From Actinomycetes bacterium (lineage in GTDB: Bacteria; Actinomycetota; Acidimicrobiia; Acidimicrobiales; JAKAVM01), in assembly GCA_021827485.1 (NCBI GenBank), contig JAKAVM010000035.1:1-45963 (forward strand): a DNA stretch of 45,963 nt. The letters run 5' to 3'. The position numbers were made by a program, and so were the translations under genes. Shown here piece by piece: positions 1 through 8,293 of this stretch (the stretch's first letter is position 1; every line of letters starts with the position of its first letter). Below the pieces are notes generated by a model, which was not told the DNA's origin, searched no databases, and saw nothing but the letters and a program-made list of their open reading frames with translations.

Positions 1-544
1 ATCTCGCTTGAGGATTCTTCTCGTAAAAATCTAATAAGTCCTGTTGAAAGGCCTTTAATGCAAAAAAATAGTTCTCTTCAGCCATCATCTCCACAGGCTT
101 TTTGTGGATCGGACAGATGTTCCCCTCGTCCAGTTCGGACTCGGTATAGTAAGCCTCACAACCCACACAGTAAAGCCCTTCATAGGGCCCGACATATATA
201 TAGCCGCGATTTCGTATACTCTCTAGGAAAGTCTTAACAGCCAAATGATGCCTTTTTTCAGTAGTGCGGATAAAGTCATCATGAGAGATGTTGAGGAGCT
301 TCCAGGTATCGTAGAACCTGGCTGAAGTTTGATCTGCCCATTCTTTGGGAGAGCAGTTGTGCTCGCTAGCAGATCGGGCAATTTTCAGCCCATGTTCGTC
401 AGTACCTGTAAGAAAAAAAACTTCGTCTCCTATGAGTCGATGCCACCGGGCAAGAGCGTCTGCGTTTATAGTCGTGTAGGCGTGTCCGATATGTGGAACA
501 TCGTTCACATAGAAGATGGGAGTGGTCAGATAAAAGAGTGGCAC
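1..544 (-). CDS. metG: Methionyl-tRNA synthetase, N-terminal part (cut by window edge)
   Basis: Charges tRNA-Met with methionine in the cytosol. The visible 181 codons start at a GTG and read MPLFYLTTPIFYVNDVPH, the typical MetRS N-terminus. The class I HIGH signature follows (PHIGHAYTT), then FLTGTDEHG, and then the zinc-knuckle insertion with YCVGCEAYY and, about 15 residues later, CPIH. The KMSKS loop and anticodon domain lie outside the window. An in-frame TAG three codons upstream leaves GTG at 544 as the only reasonable start. A TAACCT box lies 9 nt before it, so the mRNA may have a very short leader. It is divergent from the AbrB-type gene, with 39 bp between them. The family assignment is certain; the precise 5' end is inferred. 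Confidence 0.96.
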   Translation of the reverse strand, partial: MPLFYLTTPIFYVNDVPHIGHAYTTINADALARWHRLIGDEVFFLTGTDEHGLKIARSASEHNCSPKEWADQTSARFYDTWKLLNISHDDFIRTTEKRHHLAVKTFLESIRNRGYIYVGPYEGLYCVGCEAYYTESELDEGNICPIHKKPVEMMAEENYFFALKAFQQDLLDFYEKNPQAR

Positions 545-583
545 AGTTAACTAAGGTTAGCGATGGCAGTAGGAGGTAGCGAA

Positions 584-883
584 ATGAGTCCGGTGAGGGG
601 CGTTGTTAGAAAAATTGATCATCTGGGAAGAATTGTAATACCAGTCGAGATACGGCGTGTATTCGGTATTGTTCCAGGAGATGATCTCGATATTGCTCTG
701 TCGAGTGACGGAGTGGGAATCACGGTTACGAAGGTGGAAAATACCTGTACGATATGTGCAGGGACCGATGGATTAGTTGAGTTCAAGGGCAAGCTCCTTT
801 GTATCACATGTCGGCGTTCAATGGTTGCTACTTTGCCAATGAGTACCCCACCTTCACCACAAAATATTACTGGGGTGGGCTAA
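584..883 (+). CDS. AbrB/SpoVT-type transition-state regulator with C-terminal Cys4 knuckle
   Basis: Small DNA-binding protein of 99 aa. The N-terminal swapped-hairpin AbrB domain (residues ~6-45) shows VRKIDHLGRIVIPVEIRR followed by the acidic VPGDDLDI stretch. The C-terminal half has two Cys pairs (CTIC and, 17 residues on, CITC) that look like a zinc knuckle, a layout known from clostridial AbrB homologues. I prefer ATG at 584 over ATG at 563 because AGGAGG (571-576) sits 7 nt before 584. It is divergent from metG and upstream of a very large secreted-protein gene, so control of surface or growth-phase genes is possible, but only as inference. Target genes cannot be read from the sequence. 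Confidence 0.85.
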   Translation: MSPVRGVVRKIDHLGRIVIPVEIRRVFGIVPGDDLDIALSSDGVGITVTKVENTCTICAGTDGLVEFKGKLLCITCRRSMVATLPMSTPPSPQNITGVG

Positions 884-957
884 AAACAAACGGGGTCGCC
901 CCTGACGCCATAAGGGCTCCTGGATAATTGTAGGCTTTTTGCGTCGTTCCCAATTTT

Positions 958-976
958 TAGTAGGTATACTTACTAA
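958..976 (+). promoter_or_regulatory. Near-palindromic -10 region of a leaderless gene
   Basis: TATACT (965-970) lies 6 nt before ATG 977, with no Shine-Dalgarno sequence between. Positions 958-975 (TAGTAGGTATACTTACTA) form an 18-bp palindrome with two mismatched positions that covers the -10 box. A protein bound here would block the promoter. Which regulator would bind is unknown; the adjacent AbrB-type protein is one candidate. Confidence 0.55.
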
Positions 977-3900
977 ATGATCTTTGGGCGATCGGGAACT
1001 AACAACTTTCGTATTCCTCGGGTTCAACTTCTTCAAAAAACCAGACCTGTACTTACTCGATCTCTTGTCGTGTGCTCGGCAGTGTCGCTTGGAATTATTT
1101 CAAATCTGAGCGTCGCTAGCGCTACGGCCGCGAGCCACCAAGTTGTCCATGTGCCTCCATTACTTCACTCTTCCTCGGCCCTGGGTCACCAATCCCCTAG
1201 TTCCGGAAAAATTCTCGCCAAAATCAGGTCCCATCAATCAAGCCAAGGGTGGCACGTCACTCAGGGCGCAATAAGTCTAAATCAAGTCAGCTGCAACTCA
1301 AACAATATGTGCATAGGTCTTGGCACCCAAATTGGCAATCAATCAACCGTGATACTTACTAATCAGGGAGCCAACTCAACCTGGACAGTAGTCAATTCTA
1401 ATCTAGCCTATAACTTGAATGCAGCGAGCTGTCCTTCGGTAACTATTTGTATTGCGATCGGATATAATCCGGCGTTAATCCAAGGGGTAGCGCTTTATTC
1501 GGATGATGGTGGCACTAGCTGGGACCAGGCAAGCTTGCCCTCCATACCAAACACAGCTAATCCTTCAGGCCCGCCACAAACTACATTGGTTACAAGTGAA
1601 CTCAATTCACTCTCTTGCGTGAGTACCACGACCTGCTGGGCCGCCGGAAATGGCCCTTATGGACAGATAAGTGGAGTGATACTTGTAACTTCTGACTCTG
1701 GGGCCACTTGGAACGTGGTAGCACAGAACTTGCCCTCGTCCCTCGATTCAATTTCATGTGTGTCATCCAACTTTTGTGAGACAGTCGGTGCGGGAAATGT
1801 ATATAGTTCAACTACTCCTACCACCACATCTTCTGCTGGTTCTGTTTGGGCATCGGAGGTTTTTTCGACTACATCTAGCGCCCAAGAGATCTCTTGTACA
1901 TCCACGCAAGTTTGCTTTATCCTCGCTGGAGGAGGACAAAATGGTAATGAAGTTTTTAGCTCTTCCAATGGCTCTAGCTATGTCGACACGCAGAAGCTTC
2001 CCGCAGACGGCTACACATCTATGTCTTGCGTTGGGGGCTCAAACTGCTACTTAGTTGGTGAAATCGCTTCTAACTCCCTTGAACCAGCCACTTCAATAAT
2101 TACCGCCACTTCAAATTCGGGCTCAGCCTGGACCAACCAAACCAGCCCCATTGCCGGCGGACTATCTTCAATATCGTGTATTTCCGTTTCCCAATGTATC
2201 GCGGTCAGCCCCTACAGTGCCCAGGTTCCTTCAGTTATTGCGACTGTAAATGGTGGGCAGACTTGGAGTGTCAGTTCCTCGGGAACTCCTACCGACCTGT
2301 CAACTTTGCAAATATTTGATGTGACTTGCCCTTCACAGCAGTCTTGTCTGGCTCTTGGGGATGGACCGTCAGCGGGGTCGACCATCCTCTCCTCACAAAA
2401 TGGGGGCCTAACTTGGAATGTCGCAATTACCACTGGCGGCCCCCAACCTCTTTCAATTCTTACTTGTAGTGGGACCCAAGTCTGTTGGGCTGCTGGCCCT
2501 TCATACGGTGGTCCTTACGGATTTAGCCTGCTTACAACAACGAATGGTGGAGTAACTTGGCTAGTTCAACCGACCCCTCCAACGCTATCAAATGTAAATT
2601 CGATGTCGTGCGTAAGCACATCCACCTGTGTAGCCTTCGGGAATTCGACAATAGCTCTAACTAACGATGGCGGCTCGACCTGGACCATTGAACAATCTCA
2701 AATCGGTTATAATTCTTTGAGCCAATCCCTCTACTGCATGCCCGGTTCAACTAAGTGCTGGCTGGCGGTTGGCCAGCAGATCTTATCTTCACCCGATCTA
2801 GGCCAAACTTGGTATCCGGTCAGCCTCGCAGCTCCAAGTGACTACCTGTCCTACATGGGAATCACTTGTCCCAGCTCTCAAGTCTGTATTATTTTTGGAC
2901 AATATCAGGCACAACTTTACACTTATAAGACGACAAATGGTGGGGCTAGTTGGACAAATAATTTTGCTGGCAGCCTTGATGGAATCAATAGCGTAACTCC
3001 AACCTCACTTGAATGTATAAACCTACAAAGCTGCTGGCTTTTGTCCAACTCAAACTATCAAGGATCCATAATTTTAGCTACAAATAATGGGGGTACTTCC
3101 TGGCGCCCACAACTCGTAACCCCCATCTCGATCAATTCGATTTCCTGCACTACACTACTAACCTGTATCGCATTAGGAGGCGTCTATGGTTTTGGAGGAG
3201 GAGGTGTTGTCTTTACAACGTCAAATGGTGGCATGGAAGGTGCTCCAACCATCAGCTCGATAAGTCAGCAGTCGGGTCCTGATAATCAAGACGTTGCTAT
3301 CAACATAAATGGATCTAATCTCAGTTCAATCACAACAATCGAAATTGGGAGCACCAAGAGTAGTGATTTCACAATCGACTCAGATTCACAGATAACTATT
3401 TCATTACCGCCTAGCTACTCTGTGCTAAGTCAGACTTTCGATATAGGAGTAATCAATTCTCAGGGATCAGTTGCACATTCGCCTGAACTTTTTCAATCAG
3501 TTGCGCCTAAAGCATTGACTCCAGGCGATGGTTTCTGGACCGTAAACTACGGCGGTTATATCTATGCAGCTGGCTCAGCGCCCTATTTTGGAAATGCCAG
3601 TTCGGTAACTCTTGGCGCTTGGCCTGATGTTCATTACTATAGTGTTATTTCAATTACTGGAAACGTTGATGGGGACGGTTACTGGACCGCGACCCAGAAT
3701 GGGCAAGTAACAGCATTTGGTTCGGCCAAATTTTATGGTGACCTGGCTGCGTTATCTTTGAAAGTATCAAATATTGTTGCGATTAGAAGAACTTTTGATG
3801 GCAAGGGTTATTGGCTTTTTGGATCGGACGGAGGAGTATTTGCTTTTGGGGATGCTCACTTTTATGGTTCAGCCTTCTATAATTACCCAACACATCCTGT

Positions 3901-4291
3901 CGTGAGCGCCCAGGCCACCCCTGATGGCAAAGGCTATTGGCTCGTAACATCAGATGGTGGAATATTTTCCTTCGGTGATGCTCACTTCTACGGTTCTGAT
4001 TCTTGCACTGGATGTCACCCATTTTTTCAAAACAACCCGGTTGTATCAATGGCACCGACAAGCGATGGTAAAGGTTATTGGATTGTTTACCAAAGTGGAT
4101 TTGTCGATGCGCATGGCGATGCACGGCTATATCCAGCCTCAGCGCAAATGCCACAAGCAATCGTTGCGCTTATTCCAACTCCAGATTCCTTAGGATATTG
4201 GCTAGTCAGCGAGTACGGACAACTTTATGAGTTTGGGGATGCTCCGTTTCTTTCATTCTTTGGTGGAGGTATTGTAGATGCTTCCTCCTAA
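977..4291 (+). CDS. Large secreted beta-propeller / TIG / GYW-repeat surface protein
   Basis: 1104 aa, predicted secreted: a basic n-region (residues ~1-29) is followed by a hydrophobic stretch (~30-45) and an Ala-rich cleavage area. Residues ~95-755 hold about 14 modules. Each has a Cys pair (SCVSTTTCWAAG, SISCISVSQCIAV and similar), and most are followed by an Asp-box-like strand such as TNGGVTW. This is a BNR/Ycf48-like propeller, probably with one disulphide per blade. Residues ~757-845 form an IPT/TIG Ig-like domain. The C-terminus has six modules of the type GKGYWLVTSDGGIFSFGDAH, a repeat class I associate with secreted proteins of Acidimicrobiales-like actinobacteria. No sortase motif or C-terminal anchor is seen. 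Function is unknown; adhesion or a cell-surface matrix role is inference. Confidence 0.85.
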   Translation: MIFGRSGTNNFRIPRVQLLQKTRPVLTRSLVVCSAVSLGIISNLSVASATAASHQVVHVPPLLHSSSALGHQSPSSGKILAKIRSHQSSQGWHVTQGAISLNQVSCNSNNMCIGLGTQIGNQSTVILTNQGANSTWTVVNSNLAYNLNAASCPSVTICIAIGYNPALIQGVALYSDDGGTSWDQASLPSIPNTANPSGPPQTTLVTSELNSLSCVSTTTCWAAGNGPYGQISGVILVTSDSGATWNVVAQNLPSSLDSISCVSSNFCETVGAGNVYSSTTPTTTSSAGSVWASEVFSTTSSAQEISCTSTQVCFILAGGGQNGNEVFSSSNGSSYVDTQKLPADGYTSMSCVGGSNCYLVGEIASNSLEPATSIITATSNSGSAWTNQTSPIAGGLSSISCISVSQCIAVSPYSAQVPSVIATVNGGQTWSVSSSGTPTDLSTLQIFDVTCPSQQSCLALGDGPSAGSTILSSQNGGLTWNVAITTGGPQPLSILTCSGTQVCWAAGPSYGGPYGFSLLTTTNGGVTWLVQPTPPTLSNVNSMSCVSTSTCVAFGNSTIALTNDGGSTWTIEQSQIGYNSLSQSLYCMPGSTKCWLAVGQQILSSPDLGQTWYPVSLAAPSDYLSYMGITCPSSQVCIIFGQYQAQLYTYKTTNGGASWTNNFAGSLDGINSVTPTSLECINLQSCWLLSNSNYQGSIILATNNGGTSWRPQLVTPISINSISCTTLLTCIALGGVYGFGGGGVVFTTSNGGMEGAPTISSISQQSGPDNQDVAININGSNLSSITTIEIGSTKSSDFTIDSDSQITISLPPSYSVLSQTFDIGVINSQGSVAHSPELFQSVAPKALTPGDGFWTVNYGGYIYAAGSAPYFGNASSVTLGAWPDVHYYSVISITGNVDGDGYWTATQNGQVTAFGSAKFYGDLAALSLKVSNIVAIRRTFDGKGYWLFGSDGGVFAFGDAHFYGSAFYNYPTHPVVSAQATPDGKGYWLVTSDGGIFSFGDAHFYGSDSCTGCHPFFQNNPVVSMAPTSDGKGYWIVYQSGFVDAHGDARLYPASAQMPQAIVALIPTPDSLGYWLVSEYGQLYEFGDAPFLSFFGGGIVDASS

Positions 4292-4311
4292 GTTCCCTGG
4301 GTGGGCTACAC

Positions 4312-5052
4312 CTAGCTCTGGTTATGGTCCTTTGTGAACTTGCCTTCGATAACGATCACAAACTCGCCCTTTAGACTAGCCGGACTGGCAGAACTAAATG
4401 GATCCAAGGAACCAATACTTCCCCTCCAGATGGTTTCGTGAACTTTGGTAATCTCTTTTACAACAAATACACGTCGAGTCTCTTCCAGATAATTTCGAAG
4501 GTCTCCCATAGTCCTAACTATCCTATAGGGAGATTCAAAAATAACTATAGTTCTAACCTCATTAGCTATCTCTTCAAGACGTCTCTCCCGAGTGGATTTC
4601 TTCAGCGGCAGAAACCCTTCAAAACAAAATCGGTAACTAGCAAATCCGCTTAGTGCTAGTGCCGCTAGCACGGACGAGGGTCCCGGTATTACAGTTACTT
4701 CAAGTTCCCTAGAAAGTAGGGCGTCAATCAACTTGAAACCGGGATCAGAAATTGTCGGCATACCTGCATCAGAAACCAGAGCCACCTGCCTGCCACTCTC
4801 GAGGTGGGTGACAATTTCATTAATCTGTGACTCCTCGTTATGCTCATGGAGGCTAATCAACCGAGCCCCTGAGCTCAGCTCGTAGTAGGTTAAGAGCTTC
4901 CTGGTGCGCCTGGTATCTTCACAAGCGATTATATCTGCACTCCTAAGGATTTCGATTGCTCTAAATGAAATGTCACTCAAGTTCCCGATTGGGGTCCCGA
5001 CGACATAGAGAACCCCTAGAGGGCCTGAAATCACTTTCTTTTCGGCTGCCAA
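4312..5052 (-). CDS. rsmI: 16S rRNA (cytidine-1402-2'-O)-methyltransferase
   Basis: SAM-dependent ribose methyltransferase that, with RsmH, makes m4Cm1402 in the ribosomal decoding centre. 246 aa, somewhat shorter than the E. coli protein. The tetrapyrrole-methylase fold motifs are intact: VVGTPIGNLSDIS at the N-terminus, CEDTRRTRKLL, LVSDAGMPTISDPGF, VIPGPSSVLAALALSG, and later IFESPYRI. The TTG start at 5052 lies 1 nt after the stop of the DUF192 gene, with GAGG suitably upstream. A GTG seven codons in is an alternative. It is the last gene of ychF-DUF192-rsmI and converges on the large surface-protein gene with a gap of about 20 bp. Confidence 0.95.
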   Translation of the reverse strand: MAAEKKVISGPLGVLYVVGTPIGNLSDISFRAIEILRSADIIACEDTRRTRKLLTYYELSSGARLISLHEHNEESQINEIVTHLESGRQVALVSDAGMPTISDPGFKLIDALLSRELEVTVIPGPSSVLAALALSGFASYRFCFEGFLPLKKSTRERRLEEIANEVRTIVIFESPYRIVRTMGDLRNYLEETRRVFVVKEITKVHETIWRGSIGSLDPFSSASPASLKGEFVIVIEGKFTKDHNQS

Positions 5053-5053
5053 G

Positions 5054-5383
5054 CTACTCTTTTACCTCAAGGGAGTCTCCGACCTTTATATTCCAGCGTT
5101 CAAATGAACCGGCTTGCGCTTCGATCACCGAATTGGCATTGAATCTTATTCGACCCAGCCGATTTGGCTTCATCTGTACCAAGTCAACAATTTTCAATGA
5201 TTTATCGCAGTACGCTACGTCTATTGGAAACTTCATCCCGATGCTATGTACTGCTTTAGTTGGACGTATAAGTAATGCTCCTTCAAAGCTCGAACGTCCA
5301 AGAAGTCCTCGCATCCGAGAGACAATTGTATCGGCTCTCTCCAGACTAGCAACTACTTTGTCCCCGCAGACTAACCAAGCCAC
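5054..5383 (-). CDS. DUF192 family protein
   Basis: 109 aa small globular protein. It carries the DUF192 hallmarks: RMRGLLGRSSFEG near the start, then AVHSIGMKFPIDVAYCD, then a C-terminal VIEAQAGSFERWNIKVGD. The family is widespread and has no settled biochemical role. No signal peptide is seen, so this member should be cytosolic, whereas many relatives are exported. GTG at 5383 has GAGGT 5 nt upstream, inside the end of ychF, whose stop is only 10 nt away. This indicates translation within the ychF operon. Confidence 0.85.
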   Translation of the reverse strand: MAWLVCGDKVVASLERADTIVSRMRGLLGRSSFEGALLIRPTKAVHSIGMKFPIDVAYCDKSLKIVDLVQMKPNRLGRIRFNANSVIEAQAGSFERWNIKVGDSLEVKE

Positions 5384-5392
5384 GGTCTTACC

Positions 5393-6484
5393 TCAGACAT
5401 TGAACCTAATCTCCAGTACGTCACCATCGACTACTTGATAGTCTTTACCTTCAACCCTTAGTTTACCCACAGTCTTTGCTTTGCTCCATGAACCAATTTC
5501 AATCAGTTCATCCCAGTGAATAACTTCGGCTCTAATGAAACCTCGCTGCAGATCAGAATGTATAACTCCAGCGCATTCAGGTGCTTTTGCGCCTTTGCGG
5601 TAAGTCCAAGCCCTAGACTCCTTATCACCAGTGGTAAAAAAAGTTTCACGACCGACCGCCGATAAAGTCTCACGGGCAACTCGTGGAAGAACCCCCTCGC
5701 CAAGTCCGAGACCTTCTAATACTTCCTTTCTCGCCTCGGGATCCAATTGTGATGCTTCAGATTCTAGTTGGACACAAACCATGATTGCCTCTGAGTCACT
5801 CCCTAGCATCTTGCCAATTTCCTTCGACTGCTGGGCCAATGATTCGTCACCAATTTGGTCCTCGGAAATATTAACTATCGCAACTGAAGGTTTAGCAGTT
5901 AGCAAGAACAAACCTTTGAGTAGGGCAAAGTCGAGTTCTTTATCGTCGCGACAGCGATAAAGCGGTGTGCCTTCAGAAAGTACCTTGAGTGCCCGCTCGT
6001 AATAAGCAATTTCCTTGTCTAAAGACTTGTCGGACTTAGCAGCCCTCTTGCGACGATCCAACTGGTTCTGCAACGAGTCGGCATCGGCAATAACAAGTTC
6101 GAGTTCTAGTTCCGCCAAGGCCTCAATCGGATTCGTCGTGCCTACTATTTGCGGATTCTCAAAAGTACGCAAGACATAGCAGATCGCATCGACCTCTCGA
6201 ATTTGAGCCAGAAAACGGTTACCCAGTCCCTCACCCGCCGATGCTCCGGCCACCAGAGCCGCTATGTCGACCATTTCCACCGTAGAATAGACAGTTTTTT
6301 TGGAACTTGACATCGTGGAAAGCTGATCCAGACGTGCATCCGGAACACTAGCGGATCCCACCTGGGTTTCAGTCGTAGAAAATGGGTGCGGAGCAACAAC
6401 GACTTGGGCACCAGTCAAAGCGTTAAATAGTGCCGATTTACCCGAGTTGGGTAATCCCACTAGACCGAGTCTTTCTAAAGCCAC
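5393..6484 (-). CDS. ychF: YchF/OLA1 family nucleotide-binding P-loop ATPase
   Basis: TRAFAC-class NTPase that prefers ATP over GTP and binds ribosomes. The G1 motif GLPNSGKSALFNAL is near the N-terminus, G3 is VEMVDIAALVAGASAGEGLG, and the C-terminal TGS domain ends in GKLRVEGKDYQVVDGDVLE. The open frame extends to TTG 6514, but I place the start at GTG 6484. This puts the P-loop about 10 residues from the N-terminus, as in E. coli YchF, and TACCCT (6492-6497) then lies 7 nt upstream, the leaderless layout seen elsewhere here. Length would be 363 aa, normal for the family. It heads the ychF-DUF192-rsmI operon. Confidence 0.95.
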   Translation of the reverse strand: MALERLGLVGLPNSGKSALFNALTGAQVVVAPHPFSTTETQVGSASVPDARLDQLSTMSSSKKTVYSTVEMVDIAALVAGASAGEGLGNRFLAQIREVDAICYVLRTFENPQIVGTTNPIEALAELELELVIADADSLQNQLDRRKRAAKSDKSLDKEIAYYERALKVLSEGTPLYRCRDDKELDFALLKGLFLLTAKPSVAIVNISEDQIGDESLAQQSKEIGKMLGSDSEAIMVCVQLESEASQLDPEARKEVLEGLGLGEGVLPRVARETLSAVGRETFFTTGDKESRAWTYRKGAKAPECAGVIHSDLQRGFIRAEVIHWDELIEIGSWSKAKTVGKLRVEGKDYQVVDGDVLEIRFNV

Positions 6485-6558
6485 AACAAAGAGGGTACCC
6501 GAAAGAGCGGACAACCTGCACTATTCTCAAACGGCGAGATTAATACTATCCTCTTAGA
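6485..6558. promoter_or_regulatory. Divergent leaderless promoter pair (ychF / unknown gene)
   Basis: On the minus strand TACCCT (6497-6492) is 7 nt before the GTG of ychF. On the plus strand TATCCT (6547-6552) is 6 nt before GTG 6559. Neither start has a Shine-Dalgarno sequence. The two -10 boxes are about 50 bp apart, so the -35 regions face each other in the same stretch. Confidence 0.5.
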
Positions 6559-7179
6559 GTGCTCGATCACGTAATAATTGATCTAATAGGAGCGATACGC
6601 TCTGCCTTTGAAGAAGCCCTTTTGGAGCGTCAAGCAATAGAGGAGCGTTTTCAAGTGGATGTATTTCTTGGGGATCTTTCCTGGGAAACCTCCTATAGTC
6701 TCCCTGGTGAGGGCTCCCCTCCGCGGGTTAGGGCCGACATTACCCTAGATTGGCCAACTTGGAGCCAGAGCACTTATCGCTCGTGGTCAATTGGCGAATC
6801 CCCAGAAGAAGTCCCAGAAGCGGTAATTGAGATCTCGTTACGTATCCAAAGTCTCAAGGAACTTGTTAGCCCGGAGATAATCTTTAAGGCCCTTAGCCTG
6901 GCCCCACCACCCATCGGAGTCGATGTTCTAGACAGGACTGGACTTACAATTGAACAGTCATTCTCCCAAGAACCCACAGAGGTAGAAGACCAACTCCCTC
7001 GCACAGCGGTCGAAGTTACTTACGAAGGAAGCTTCCACCTAACCGAAGAAATTCTATCGGACCTAGATTCAATGGATAAGAAGTTTGCTCCACTCGCCCG
7101 CTGGATAGCGTCTACCCTAGTAAGGCTTGGCGACCTCAAACTTCCTTTCACCTCCGAGGAAGAGAGCGAACTCGACTAA
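6559..7179 (+). CDS. Uncharacterised acidic protein
   Basis: 206 aa, no recognised family. It is strongly acidic, with no signal peptide and no membrane segment, so probably cytosolic. Features visible are an N-terminal amphipathic helix (residues ~4-30, EEALLERQAIEERF), a central part with alternating strands (VFLGDLSWETSYSL, VRADITLDW), and an acidic C-terminus (TSEEESELD). GTG at 6559 fits a leaderless start with TATCCT 6 nt upstream. It lies 70 nt before an asparaginase-family gene and may be co-transcribed, although a separate TAGAAT box occurs in the gap. Codon use looks like its neighbours, so I regard it as a real gene of unknown function. Confidence 0.65.
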   Translation: MLDHVIIDLIGAIRSAFEEALLERQAIEERFQVDVFLGDLSWETSYSLPGEGSPPRVRADITLDWPTWSQSTYRSWSIGESPEEVPEAVIEISLRIQSLKELVSPEIIFKALSLAPPPIGVDVLDRTGLTIEQSFSQEPTEVEDQLPRTAVEVTYEGSFHLTEEILSDLDSMDKKFAPLARWIASTLVRLGDLKLPFTSEEESELD

Positions 7180-7205
7180 TGAATTCTGTTAGAATCACAA
7201 CTATT

Positions 7206-7253
7206 ATGTCCTGGATGAAAAAATCAACCAGTTTTACAGGAATAATTCATTGA
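7206..7253 (+). other. Possible 15-codon upstream ORF overlapping the asparaginase start
   Basis: ATG at 7206 opens a frame reading MSWMKKSTSFTGIIH and ends at TGA 7251-7253, which overlaps the TTG start at 7250 (TTGA). A TAGAAT box at 7190-7195 is 10 nt upstream. It could couple translation of the downstream enzyme, or it may be chance; nothing else supports it. Confidence 0.25.
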
Positions 7254-8293
7254 ATACGCACTTGGCATCTGATCTGGCACCAGTTCAGGTCTCAACTAAT
7301 ATAGGAGTCATTCTAACTGGTGGAACAGTAGGGACAGTCAGATCCCCAGATGGAATCCTGCGAGTTGATGATGGCAACGAACGCCTTCCAGTGCTTGAAA
7401 ATACTTCTATTCATATCCTACAACCACTCAATACTTTATCGGAAAATATGCGTCCCGCTGATTGGGTCTTGATCGCAAGGGCTATCACAACTCTCGTTGA
7501 TAACCATCAGGTATCTGGAGTTGTGGTATTGCATGGAACCGATACTATGGGATATACCTCTGCTGCTCTTTCATTCCTTCTTGCGGGACTAAATATTCCA
7601 GTGGTACTTACCGGATCCAATATTTCACCTTCTGAACCAAACTCAGATGCGGAAACCAACATATCGGATGCATTGCGCGCAGCTAAGGCATTGCCTTCCG
7701 GCGTGTTCGTCTCTTTCTCAGGGATTGCACATCAGTCAAGTATCATTCACCTCGGTAGTAGAGTGCGCAAAGGCCGAGCCGAAGCACGCGCCTTTACTTC
7801 GATAGGAACAAAGCAAATCGGTGAAGTAAAGGATGGGCAAGTCATCCTTGGCCTGGAGCCGCCTCTCACCAATCCGCCCAAGAATGCCAAGTGTCAAGTT
7901 GATGATAACGTGCTTTTATTTACGCTGTATCCAGGTTGTCATCTTGATGCTATAGCTAAGCTTGTAGAATCTCAAAACTATGCAGGAGTCGTGCTAGAAC
8001 TATATCCATCGGCAACTGGTCCAGAACTAAGTGACGCACTTTCCCTGGAAGGTTTCACGCAAACATGCGTTGACGCCGGAATAGTCGTAGTGGGCGTAGT
8101 GCGCGAAGGTTTGCCCCCCTCCTGCGGCCCCTATGAATCAACCAGAAGATTCACTAATGCGGGAGGGTTGTTACTTGGCAATATCTTGCCAGAAACTGCT
8201 CTCGTAAAAGTCATGTGGGCGCTAGGTCAGGCTAACTCACGTGAAGGGGTACTAGAGATCTTGGCCACCGAGGTTGCAGGTGAGTTCTACTAG
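7250..8293 (+). CDS. Asparaginase / GatD-like amidohydrolase
   Basis: 347 aa member of the asparaginase/glutaminase family, which hydrolyses Asn to Asp and ammonia; GatD relatives act in tRNA-dependent amidation. The first catalytic Thr motif is GVILTGGTVGTV (residues ~19-30), and the second is VVVLHGTDTMGYTSAALSF. The downstream Lys region reads GSRVRKGRAEARAFTS, about one residue shorter between Lys and AFxS than in E. coli AnsA/AnsB. No signal peptide is seen, so it is cytosolic. The TTG start has AGGA about 8 nt upstream. GatD would need a GatE partner and none is visible here, so plain L-asparaginase is more likely. The stop overlaps the next gene. Confidence 0.85.
   Translation: MNTHLASDLAPVQVSTNIGVILTGGTVGTVRSPDGILRVDDGNERLPVLENTSIHILQPLNTLSENMRPADWVLIARAITTLVDNHQVSGVVVLHGTDTMGYTSAALSFLLAGLNIPVVLTGSNISPSEPNSDAETNISDALRAAKALPSGVFVSFSGIAHQSSIIHLGSRVRKGRAEARAFTSIGTKQIGEVKDGQVILGLEPPLTNPPKNAKCQVDDNVLLFTLYPGCHLDAIAKLVESQNYAGVVLELYPSATGPELSDALSLEGFTQTCVDAGIVVVGVVREGLPPSCGPYESTRRFTNAGGLLLGNILPETALVKVMWALGQANSREGVLEILATEVAGEFY

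Noticed and set aside
892-902. GGGG-TCG-CCCC hairpin after the AbrB-type gene as a terminator
   Set aside because: Only 4 bp of stem and no following T-run.
4965-5438. 157-codon plus-strand open frame
   Set aside because: Antisense to the confident DUF192 and rsmI genes with no conserved features.
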